From Oryzias latipes (Eukaryota > Chordata > Actinopteri > Beloniformes > Adrianichthyidae), in assembly GCF_002234675.1 (NCBI RefSeq), contig NC_019859.2, positions 29,644,434 to 29,708,433 on the forward strand: DNA of 64,000 nt, given 5' to 3'. Each line of letters starts with the position of its first letter. Position 1 is the stretch's first letter. The translations under genes and the position numbers were made by a program. Below are positions 1 through 18,474 of this stretch, one piece after another. The notes beneath the pieces were generated by a model that did not search any database, was not told the origin of the DNA, and saw only the letters and a list, made by a program, of their open reading frames with translations.

Positions 1-8711
<8,711 letters not shown>

Positions 8712-9104
8712 TAGAAGAGATTTGCAGAAATGTGCTCTCTGCTCCTGACGCCTCCTGTTTGCCAGCAGAGATTCTGTCTTGAACTAACGAGCTGCACGTG
8801 AGCAAACATCCAACACTAAGCGAGGCGTCGGCCTGCAGTGCCGCATCCAAACAACTGTTTACACTTCAGTCCAGCTCATCTTTACTGTAATTCTAACTTT
8901 AAGCAGGATAAATCTAAGAAACCCCTACAGCCTGAGCTGCGAGTCTCCAATGGAGTAAAGCAGAGCGTCATCTTCTAAATGTTTGTCTCTCATCTTCTCA
9001 TGTTGATCTGCATCTGCCAAAGTGGCCTGACTGAGACTTCAGTATCCTGAGAGTAACAAACCATCTGCTGTGAAACAACCGAGCTGCTCAACCAACCTTC
9101 TGCT

Positions 9105-9330
9105 GGATGCGCATGGTCAAGATTTCTGTCTGCACAGAGTGTCTGCAAGAGAACAGCAAATACTGTCTGCGCATGGATGGCACCTGCTGTCTTTGCAGGC
9201 TGCCTGCCCAAAGAGATCCTCTGCTGTACAGCATTCTCAGTCTGCGCCTGAAGAGCAAATGCTGCTTTAGAGAGGACATCTTCTTTAGCACATGCTGTCT
9301 GCGCAGGAACAGTGTTAGCTGTCTGTAGTA
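9105..9330 (+). repeat. Degenerate GCTGTCTGCGC-type repeats in the nt5c2 3' UTR
   Basis: Variants of the phrase CTGTCTGCGCA recur (near 9128, 9164, 9190, 9238 and 9294), separated by A-rich spacers. A 73-codon ORF (9107-9328) happens to read through and is rich in Cys and Leu, with repeated Cys-Leu-Arg words that mirror the DNA repeat. I read it as a degenerate tandem repeat rather than a gene. Confidence 0.4.
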
Positions 9331-10717
9331 TTTTTTAAGAAAACAAAAAGAGGAAAGCCTTTGCTCGGTTTTGTCGCCACAAACAATCAAACTGCTTTTT
9401 TTCCTTCAATGAAGCTTATTCTTTTTCTCTGGAGATGTTTTGTTAGTCATAATGGGCGCTGCAGCACAGAACAGATGTTTGTGTGAGTGGATGTTTGCCA
9501 GGTGCATGATGGGAACATGAAAGTGTTAAAAAGTGAAGAGTTTTGGCGTGTTCCGGATTTCTGTGTGCCTCTTTAGTCTGTGATGGACCTTTTCGTGTCC
9601 CTGAAGATGCTCCTCAACAGAAATGACAGCAGTTTGGATATCATGAGGGAAACAGGGATTTTATTAGAAAGTGGATTACTTCACAATTATTACTTATTCC
9701 TAAATTTGAACCTTTTCTTTTATGTTGAAAAAGTGCTGGTCCTTCTTCTAACACTCCTCTGCATCGCAGCGCCCTCTTTCTGTTCCACACTCGTGTTCAT
9801 ATCCAAGGATATCCAAACTTTTCAGACTTTCCGATTCAGTTTTTCATTTCTAAATAACTTAGTAAAAAATAGAGCTTTAAGATCATTTTAGAAAGCAGCT
9901 GTCTTTGTGATTTCTTTTCTGTTTTCTGTTTTGGGCTAAAGGATAGGTGGGAAACACCAATCAGCATCCTTTCTGTCGTTGTCCTGCCATCGGAGCAGCT
10001 CAGGGTTCTGCACAGAGCGGGCACTTTAGTCCCGACCAGCGTCAGTCCTGTAAATGTTTGGGCCTCAAAGGGAAAACTGCTCCTGCACACATGGGTTTGG
10101 TTTGGTGAGGAGTAGATCGGTGAAGCGGAGCCTTTATGAGTTTATGGTTAAAAGAACAATTGTGTGTTTTAATGAAAGAACCACAGTTTTAGTATCACAG
10201 AGGATGTGCATCAAATCCATTCTGCTATATCACATTTATTCTCCTCTTTTCCATCATTTAAAAACACGTTCTGTCTGTTTGTTTTTTTAATTTGTCACTG
10301 TAGTTTACACCAGAAACTGCATATTTGTACAAAAAAAAAGGTTTGAAGTGAAGAAAGTGTGAAATCAAGCATCATCCATATTTCAGCTCCACCAGGTTCT
10401 TGTTTTTCTAAGCTTGTTTTTTTAAAACGGTTTGCTTAACAAGCTGTAAATAGACTTTTTCCTCTTTCAAAGTCACATTCATGTTTTTTTTACTACATCT
10501 TCGACTGTAACTCCATTTCTCCTGAAAAAAGGCTTTTAGACGGTTTTCCTTCGTCCTGACGCCAAGAATTCCTGTGTGCACGTGAACAGGCACAGCCTGT
10601 TGTTTTCTAATCTGAAGTGATTTTTGTTTCCATGCAAACTCTTTTCCTGGATGATGTTTTGTTTGTTTCCAGAAACGACCTTTCAGACTGTACAACGAGT
10701 TAGGAATCTAAATCTAG

Positions 10718-10723
10718 AATAAA
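10718..10723 (+). terminator. nt5c2: Candidate poly(A) signal of nt5c2
   Basis: This is an AATAAA hexamer about 2 kb after the nt5c2 stop, followed by T- and GT-rich sequence (TGTAGTTTGTT). It is the most convincing canonical signal before the transposon-rich spacer. Earlier A-rich sites could also be used. Confidence 0.45.
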
Positions 10724-10740
10724 TGTAGTTTGTTATAAAT

Positions 10741-11984
10741 TGCTGCCAAATATTTTTGAAACTACACAAAAGCAAAGACCGCCTCTGGTTGCTGCACGGA
10801 CGCCTTCACAGCATCAGTCACATCCTCCTGTCAGGCTGCATCCAAAAAACACTGAATCTGCATGAAGGTCTTGCGAGGCTAAGCAGAAATATTCACATAT
10901 CACGGCGAGATTTACCAAACCTTTCATGAGCAGATCTTTTGTTTAGGCCTCTTGACAAAATGTTAAGATTAAGAAGTAGAACTGTTTATTGACATTGTTT
11001 TTACAACAATGAAACTAGCAGAATTTGGTCATTCTTCAATGCAATAATTGTAAATTATCGCATTGAAGAATCTTCAAATCAAAGTGTCATCCAAGCACAT
11101 CTTCATTGGACCCAGAACTCCCGCCAAGCAGCTTCTGCAGGGGTGGGGTCAAATTTACCACAATCCTGAAAAGCTGGAAGGAAGAAGGTCCATACGTCCA
11201 CCAAATCACAGTGAGGACACTTAGACAGCTGCTGGTCACCCAGGATCCACCAAACCGTTTGATTAATCAGGTAAATATCTGAACCAAAAAAAAAGTTTTT
11301 TGCCCAGAGCTTCTTGAAGTGGGCAAATACAAAATCAGAATGCTACTTTCTTTAAATGACAATACAAAAATTAAAATAATAAAAGCTTCTTCTTGTTGAC
11401 AAAGTAGCTCTTTGATGCGCAGAAGAAAGCCTGCAAACAAAAACAGTAAAACTGTGAAAGTGAGCAAGAGAAACTGGTCTTCATCACCTGAAGATCCTGA
11501 AGTACATTTTCGTACCTCTGGATGAGGTGAGGTTATTACAACTGAAATGGGAAGAACAAATGTTCCAAAGACTGAGTCATGACTTTGGAAAATTTGCAGT
11601 TTTTCCATGCAAAAATAAAACCAAAACACGTGTAGTTTCAGCAAATAAATCTGCCAGTAAATCAAATTAAAAATGTGCTTTATTTGACAAGAATGAAGAA
11701 CTTCAACAGGATCTTTAATTTCTTTTTTTTTTCCTTTTTTCTTGTTTATTTTTTGAAGTGTAGGTATATTTTTGCTGCATTTTTAATCTTTAAATTCAAA
11801 TTATTTATTTTCTAAAGCACCTCTAAAGCACCTTGTATGAAACAAGAACAGCTCAAGGTGTTGGACATAAAAACCAACGAGAATGCAAAAACACCAATTC
11901 CCACGCATGGTGTAAAATAATAGAATGAGCCCTGCATAACAAAATACACAAACAACCACAAACCATATGGCAAATGGCGTATAT
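10741..11984. other. Intergenic spacer, no gene seen
   Basis: AT-rich, with short ORFs that show no family resemblance. It contains a near-perfect 19-bp inverted repeat at 11031-11071 and a T-rich stretch near 11715-11780. The text around 11090-11250 reads faintly like a decayed Tc1-type transposase region, but not enough to annotate. In human, INA and PCGF6 lie between NT5C2 and TAF5; I see neither here. Confidence 0.6.
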
Positions 11985-12215
11985 TTGCTTAGCTTTCTAC
12001 CTCCTCGAAGGCCCGAAGCGCTTTACAGTCACAAACCAATTCACACACACATTCACAAAGTGGTGGCAGGTCCACTACTGCCGAACACTGGTGCCAACCT
12101 TCCACCAGAGGGGGGGTGAGGTTCAGTGTCTTGCCCAAGGACACTTCAACACATGGGCGGGCCAGGCAGGAATCAGAGGTCGACCACCCTACCGCTGCAC
12201 CACAGCCAACCCGTA
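11985..12215 (-). mobile_element. tRNA-derived SINE remnant, reversed
   Basis: Read on the minus strand, a decayed tRNA-like head lies near 12150-12215. It continues into the phrase (plus strand) GTGTCTTGCCCAAGGACAC and ends at the GAAGCGCTTTACAGTCAC tail. Both phrases are characteristic of a common fish SINE. The B-box region is mutated. It is related in type to the better preserved copy at 53538. Confidence 0.55.
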
Positions 12216-13398
12216 GAGATGAAAAGAGAGATGACTATACAAAGCTAAAGAAGAGAGAACCCAGAAGGCGCCGTCCGCCTTTTCCTCCTGTTGGCTGGAG
12301 TGTCAGCATCTAAGCAGCACAAACACAACTCCCCCCAGCACCTCCCGCCCCACTGTCCCCCAACCCCCAGGTCCAATGCGCCCAACGTGGGCACACTAGG
12401 CCAGGCAGCTCGGAGGACCCCGAACAAGAGATGCCAGAGGACAAGCAGGGCCAACACTCTGGGAGCCCGAAACCAGCCAAGGGTGAGAAGACACTCCTAA
12501 AATGTAGAAGTAATAAATATAACAGATAAAGTATAAAAACAGCTAAAATATTAAGATATAAATGTAAATAAGTTGATGCATAAAAAGTGCATTAAAACGA
12601 GAGAGAGAAAAAAGAAAGTCTAAAACACCTAGAATATAAATTAGAAGAAGTTAAGATGTAAAAAAAAAACTAGAACTCACTAACCAGAGGTGTTTCATTA
12701 TGAGTAGCCCGGGGGGGTGGGGGGGGTCACAGCTCGTAATTGAAAAAAGCAAGTCAGAGATATGGCGGTGGGAGTGTGATGCTGTGGGACTGTTTTGGTT
12801 CTTCTCAAGAAACTTTGTATTGAAGTGTGTTAACGCAAGTGTGTGCGTGTGTGTGTGTGGGGGGGGGGGGGGGGGGGGGGCATCCTATCATATCCTATCC
12901 TGTCCTGCCACAGCTGGATCATCATGTAGAAAAGTCTGGGATCTCTTGAGCATCTTAAATAGATGAACATGTTTGTTGTTGAGATTAAACTGCAGCTCGG
13001 TGACTCATTGACTTGGTGCTTCCAGCTAATGAGACAATGAGACATTTGCTTCCCATTTTTGTCCAATAACAGAAAAAGAAAACAGGAGAAGTGAACGTTC
13101 TGCTGTGTCTTTCCATATCAATCAAAGACGTTGGGCGTTTACATTGGACTCTGTGATCTAAGCAAACAATGACACAGCCGTGGAGAGACAGCGACCACCA
13201 GTGGATGCATCCTGCAGCTGTATGGGAAAGAAGACTTTTGCAGCCTCAGATGAATGAAAAACATTCTTGATTTGACCTAATGAAGGCAGACGCTGTTAGG
13301 ATTATTTTTTGCTTTTATGAGGCAAAATTAAAAGGGAGCAAAAAAATTCAGAGAAAGTCCAGAAGCCATTTTTTCTTTTACTTAAGGAAAACTTGTCT
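12216..13398. other. Spacer with Tc1-like trace and poly-G run
   Basis: No gene is seen. At about 12757-12800 the text ATATGGCGGTGGGAGTGTGATGCTGTGGG resembles the well-known Tc1 transposase stretch around HGGGSIMLWG, but only as a short trace. A GT run is followed by 22 consecutive G at 12859-12880. The stretch 12300-12480 is C- and G-rich without CpG-island density. The rest is featureless. Confidence 0.45.
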
Positions 13399-13612
13399 CT
13401 CGGCCTCCAGTGTGGCTCCACTGGTTTGTGAATGTGTCTGAATGTCCCGGTGATGGTCAGAAATAAGCGTGTACTGACAGCCATGCCTCTGTCATGACAG
13501 CTGTGGCTATATCTGTAGCTTACCACCACCAAGTATGAATGAGGAGTGAATGAATAATGGACAGACATTGTAAGCGCTTTGAGCGTCTACAGAATTCCAA
13601 TCCGTTATTATT
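13399..13612 (+). mobile_element. 5'-truncated tRNA-SINE, same family as 53538
   Basis: It aligns by eye with the 3' two-thirds of the SINE at 53538-53875. Shared phrases include GCCTCCAGTGTGGCTCCACTG, GTCCCGGTGATGGTCAGA, GTAGCTTACCACCACCAAG and TAAGCGCTTTGAGC, and it ends in a TTATTATTA tail. The tRNA-like head is missing, as in typical incomplete reverse transcription. The next element starts directly at its 3' end. Confidence 0.7.
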
Positions 13613-13813
13613 AGCCCTTGTGCTATCCTATGACCCCACCCTTACATTGACGTGTTCTCCCTACCATGACAAAGGTGGATAAAGGTGAAGAGGATTTCAT
13701 TTAATCCATGGACACCAGTGAAGATCACAAATCATTGAAGAAAAAAGGTTTAGCGCACTGTCTAGTGGGGTAAACTCCCAATATTAAAGTGCCTAGGATA
13801 GCACAAGGGTTAA
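13613..13813 (-). mobile_element. Small inverted-repeat element, copy 1 (MITE-like)
   Basis: One of five copies in the window. Its ends read GCCCTTGTGCTATCC and GGATAGCACAAGGGTTA, so they are inverted repeats of about 15 bp. The interior carries family words such as ACCATGACAAAGGTGGATAA and GCGCACTGTCTAGTGGG. There is no ORF. It abuts the tail of the truncated SINE, which suggests insertion into that tail. Orientation is opposite to copies 3 to 5. Confidence 0.75.
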
Positions 13814-14432
13814 TAGAGACAAAATCTGCAGAAAACTGTTTTTTTTTCTCAGTCATTACATGCAATGTCCTGAGAGAAGCTCACCACTGACAGATTGTTT
13901 TCTTCTGTCAGTCAATCATGTTTATTTTAAAGAAATAAAGAAATGTAAGTGAACACCTCTTAACCTGCATGCAGAAAACACTACTGTGCACACAAGAAGA
14001 ACACAAAGAATTATGGCCGTCCAGAAAAAGACAGACTTGGTTCCAGTACTTACCGTAATCCAACTAAAAGTTAATTACGGTTTGCACTAAAAGTTGGTGA
14101 ACCTGAAGTCTTTTGGAACAACTTAGATTGACCATGGTGGATCAGACCACCATTAACTCACACTTTACAGGTCAGTTGTTATCTGTTTGTTAACCATCTA
14201 CTAATTCCAGTGAAGCTTCACTAGAACAGCAAATGGGTTGAACAAGTTCAAGAAATTTAAAGTGAAATTTAAAACTTTAAAAAATTGTATCCACACTTTT
14301 TTCCACGCAAAGGCTTTTCTGTGTGTTGTATTTTACCAAAGGACCAAAAAAATGGAGGCAGCCTGACCAGTCAGGGCCCCCACGATTGCCTCAGTGAAGA
14401 CCCTAACCCACCCAACCTCCAAGGTCCCACAC
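13814..14432. other. Spacer, nothing recognised
   Basis: AT-rich sequence without a convincing ORF or repeat match. The C-rich part (14370-14480) reads into the 3' end of the neighbouring LINE on the minus strand and may belong to it. Confidence 0.5.
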
Positions 14433-17305
14433 CTATAGTGGACCCCACCTCCCACAGACAGCACCCAGGAGAAGGCCCGCAACACCACAGCCATGGAAAG
14501 TGAGCAACTGTAGGCCCCAAGAGGGTATTGCCAACATTTCAACTGCAAAAACTGAAAGATCCTTTGACATCTTAGTTCCGACATACTTTCCTAATTTAGG
14601 GATACAGAAAGAAAAACCAGTCGTTTTTGTTTCTGGATCTTTAGATCTATCTCTGTATGTATTGAAGCGCTGTGATTTCCTCCCATGGAGATAGAAATCA
14701 ACTTGTATAGTTGGAAAAACCCAGAAAAGAGTGGCCAGGTACAAAAACTTCTTAACTAGGGCCTTATCATCAATCTTTGTTACTCTCGCCAATCTAGATA
14801 ATTTCCAAGCTACACTTTTGTTATTCCTACTACCACTTTCCCAACAGGGAGCAATAGCTCTTCTAACCACGTGTTCTCCATCTGCACTACCCTGTGTTGT
14901 CACCCAATAATTAAGCAGCAGATGTTTAGATCGGAGATTCAACCAACGGCAGTTCCCCCGTTTCAACTTGTAACGACAAAGCAGGAGTTGTCCTCATAGC
15001 CCCAGCACATAGTCTCAACTCCTGATTTTGGATGACCTCTACCTTATGCAACAGTGTTTTGTAAGCTAAATTGTAAACAATAATTGCATCATAAATAGCT
15101 GACTTAATCATTGTAATATATATATGTTTCAAAGCCCGTGAACTAGCTCCCCACCCAGTGCCTTTCAAGCATCTCATTATATCCATGACTTCCTTACACT
15201 TCCCTCTTATACTATCAATGTTCTCTTTTTCGTATCAAATATACCTCCAAGATACCTAAAGCTATGCACTTGCTCCATTGCTTCTCCATATCATTTTAAG
15301 TTTACAAGAGTTTTCTGTTTCCCTGTAAAAAACATGCATTTTGTTTTAGCCACTAAATCTTGAAGTGCCAATCAGAGGACTAGTTTTCCACCTCCGTAAA
15401 AGCGTCTTGCACCTTTCTCTCCACATTAGAATAGTCTGTCCCCTCTTCCACAAGGCTGCGTCATCTGCAAATAATGCCTTCCCAAATTTACATCTGATGG
15501 AATTATAGATATCATAAGTCATAATTGAAAACAGCACAGGGCTAATCACACTTCCTCGCACGGTTCCATGATCCACTAAGTTTCTATTAGAAAAAGAGTT
15601 TGCTGTTCTGACTTGAGCATAGCTAGCAAATAAAAATCCCTTAATCCAATTATAACCCTTGTGCTATCTCAGATGACCCCACCCTTGCATTGACGTGTTC
15701 TCCCTACCATGACAAAGGTGGATAAAGGTGGAAAGATTTCATGTAATCCATGGACACCAGTGAAGATCACAACTCATTGAAGAAAAAAGGTTCAGCGCAC
15801 TGTCTAGTGGGTCTAGATGACCCAACTCCCAATGTTAAAGTGCCTAGGATGGCGCAAGGGTTACATGTGTCCAGTTAGTCCTAACCTACCAAGTTTTATA
15901 AATATACCCTCTTTCCAAACCATGTCATGTGCCTTTCCTATGTCAAAAAATGCTGCAACCAAATATTCCTTATTTACTTGGGCTTTTCTAATGTCTGCTT
16001 CTAGGCAGACTACAGGGTCCCTTGTCCCTCAACCTTTCTTAAAACCATTCTGATATTGGGACAGTATTGTTTTACTTTCCAGGTACTAAGTCAGTCTCTC
16101 AGTTATTATTCTCTCCATTGTTTTGCAGACACGTGTGCTGTAAGTCTGTAATTTTCTGGGCTGCTTGGATCTTTTCCAGGTTTTAATATAGGAATAACCC
16201 CAGCATCTTTCCAAATACTCTGTAATTTAATTTCTCTCCAGACTCTGTTATACATATCCAATAACTTCAACTTCATTTGCCCACCTAAACACTTTAGCAT
16301 AAAATAACTTACGCCATCCCTTCCTGGTAGTGTTATTCTTGATTTATGTAGTGCTAGATCCAGTTCAAAATATGTGAACAGAGCATCCATAGCTGTCAAA
16401 TACGTGTTACCATCAACATCATTGTTGTGTCGTTCCCTATTTTCATCTCTCCTCTCTCTCCTGTATCTAGATAAATTCTCCTTACTTTGACTTCTCACAA
16501 AGGTTTTAGCCAATATTTCAGCTTTGTCCGCATTCATTATTGCCAAGTCATTACCCATCTTTAATACTGGGTATTGTTACTCCCTACTTATCCCTTCATT
16601 TTTCTAATAATTCCCCAAACTGCACTAACCGGTGTAGTTCAACCAATTATTTCACAAAAAAAACTCCAATACTCTCTTTTCACCTTTTTAATATCTCTTC
16701 TCACTTGCGTCCAAAGTCTCTTGTAGTTCAACAGGTTCTCATAGGTGTGCGTCTGTCTTAAGAGTTTCAAACCCTTATTTCGATTTTTAACTGCCGTCTT
16801 GCAATCTTCAGTTCACCATGGTATATTTCTCCTTGTCATAGTAGCTTTGCTCTTTAGAATTGTCCGTTTTGCTGCTGCAATTATTACATTTTCCACTTTT
16901 TCTTTCAAATTCTATAGAAATATTGTCCATACTGATGTTTGAGTGTTCCTCCTCACATATATGAGTAAATTCACACCCCAATTTGCTTTATGAAAAAGCC
17001 ACCTGCCTTCCCTTTCATTAATTGATGGTTCTCTATCCCCACCAACCCTAGAGAAAAGAGGATAATGGTCACTCCCCATGTGCTGTCATGTAAAGCCCAC
17101 TAACAACACCCTGCCAATACATTCCAAACACAAGTGAGATCTAGTGCTGACATGTTCCCTGTTTGTTCATCTATCCTTGTCCCTCCCCAATCAATGAGAC
17201 AGACCAAGTATAAATCATCCATCATGTCCTCCAGTACCTCACCATTAGCATCTGTCACCTTCCCCCCCCATAAAGTGCTATTTGCATTAAATCCCCAGAT
17301 AAGAA
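14433..17305 (-). mobile_element. Dead non-LTR retrotransposon (I-clade-like LINE)
   Basis: On the minus strand the fragments follow LINE order. An endonuclease piece comes first (17305-16970; words GFNANSTLWGGKVTDANGE and GSDHYPLFSRVG). Reverse transcriptase follows (16558-15346) with RDGVSYFMLKCLG, DAGVIPILKPGKDPSSPENYR, SVISPVLFSIM and the catalytic FADD at about 15460-15471. Then comes a thumb-like piece with RLCAGAMRTTPALSLQVETG. The 3' part holds FAVEMLAI, which resembles an RNase H start and points to the I clade. Frames are broken many times and the start of the endonuclease is missing, so the copy is 5'-truncated and inactive. A small inverted-repeat element interrupts it at 15653-15863. 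Confidence 0.8.
15653..15863 (-). mobile_element. Small inverted-repeat element, copy 2, nested in the LINE
   Basis: It has the same family interior as copy 1 and the same orientation. It starts TAACCCTTGTGCTATC and ends CAAGGGTTA, with one change in the right arm (GGCGCAAGGG). LINE reverse-transcriptase sequence resumes on both sides, so this insertion is younger than the LINE. Confidence 0.8.
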
Positions 17306-17339
17306 GACATGCCCATTTTTCCTTTGAGTTTTTCGTTTA

Positions 17340-17890
17340 TTTTAAGGTTTTTGCTCTGATCGCTTATTTCCCTCTGACTTTTATTTGATCTTTATGTTTT
17401 CACTTTTATCCCTCTTTTCATTTGACTATTTTGTTTATGCTCTTGTTGCTTTCTTCTCTTTGGTTTTTCTGTTCTTTATGTTTGTGCTCTGATTGCTTTT
17501 TTCCCTTTGAATTATCCGTTGATCTTTCTCTGTTGATCTTTATGCTTTTACTTTGATCCCTTTTGTATTTTTTTCGTTTATCTTTGTGTTTTTTCTTTGA
17601 TAGCTGTTTAGTTTAGTTTTGCTTTGATTGCTTTTTTAACCGTTGACTCTCTTTGAGCTCTATGTTTTTGCTTTGATCCATCTTTTCCGATTGAATTTCC
17701 CTTTTGATCTTTATATTCTTGCTTAGATTAAAATTTTCAGTTGATCTTTTTGTTCTTAATCTGAACGCTTTTTTCTCTTTTTTACTTTTCCTGGGATCTT
17801 AATAGTTTTGCTTTGATTGCTTTTTTACCCCATTTGTTTCTTTCTTTGATTTTCATGTTTTCGCTTTGATTCGTTTTTTTTTGTTTGTTT
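17340..17890. repeat. T-rich degenerate tandem repeat, unit about 50 bp
   Basis: The phrase TTTGCTTTGATYGCTTTTTT and its variants recur near 17350, 17437, 17485, 17548, 17618, 17665, 17718, 17808 and 17860. They alternate with variants of GTTGATCTTTATGTTTTTG. Spacing is roughly 47-86 bp, most often near 50, with many substitutions. It lies directly upstream of the truncated 5' end of the LINE on the minus strand. Confidence 0.6.
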
Positions 17891-18394
17891 ATTCTTTAAT
17901 CTTTTATATAATTATTTAAAGTTAATTTCAATCACAGAGACAAAAAAAACTAGTTTGATCAGAGGAATTTACCCATTTTAATAAAAAATATTAACAACAT
18001 TGTAATATCAGCTCAACAAAGGCTGTGTCATCTGATGATCTCATGAGCACAAAAGTAGGAAATTATTAAAACGTTTAGGACCTCAAATGTATTACTTCTA
18101 ACTAGACCACTATTTTATTTTATTTTGTTTCCTTGTATGGATGTATCATTTTGTGTATTTCTTAAAAAAATGTAGTCTTGAAGAAAAAAATTTGCTCAAG
18201 TTTTTATCATATACAGTTCTATCAATTTTGGCCTTAAAAATTGTTTTGATTTTTTTCTAAATCATAGACACAGTTTGAATGATAAAATGTCAATAAAGGT
18301 TTATTTAAAAAAAAAAAAACAAGACAAAAAAAAAACCCGGAACCGCACGAGCCGTCCAGGAGGGGGCCGGGCTTCTCACACACATGTCACTCTG
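17891..18394. other. Spacer before taf5, nothing recognised
   Basis: AT-rich with homopolymer A and T runs (for example 18305-18332). No ORF of interest and no repeat family I recognise. Confidence 0.5.
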
Positions 18395-18474
18395 AGAACC
18401 AATCAGATTTGCTTATCTTGCGCAGTCAGTTCTTCTCGTTTTTCAACCTCGCACATGCGCACTTCATTCTGAAA
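18395..18474 (+). promoter_or_regulatory. taf5: taf5 proximal promoter and 5' UTR
   Basis: A CCAAT box (ACCAATCAG, 18399-18407) lies about 70 bp before the start codon, and an NRF1-like word (GCACATGCGCAC, 18451-18462) sits next to it. There is no TATA box. This is the usual housekeeping arrangement. The transcription start was not determined. Confidence 0.5.

Larger units (their letters stand above)
8712..10740 (+). other. nt5c2: nt5c2 3' UTR (probable)
   Basis: Nothing coding follows the TAA stop at 8709-8711. A canonical AATAAA at 10718-10723 is the best candidate end, giving a 3' UTR of about 2 kb. T-rich and A-rich patches occur throughout. No other gene is visible here, so I assign the stretch to nt5c2. 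The real cleavage site cannot be fixed from sequence alone. Confidence 0.55.
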
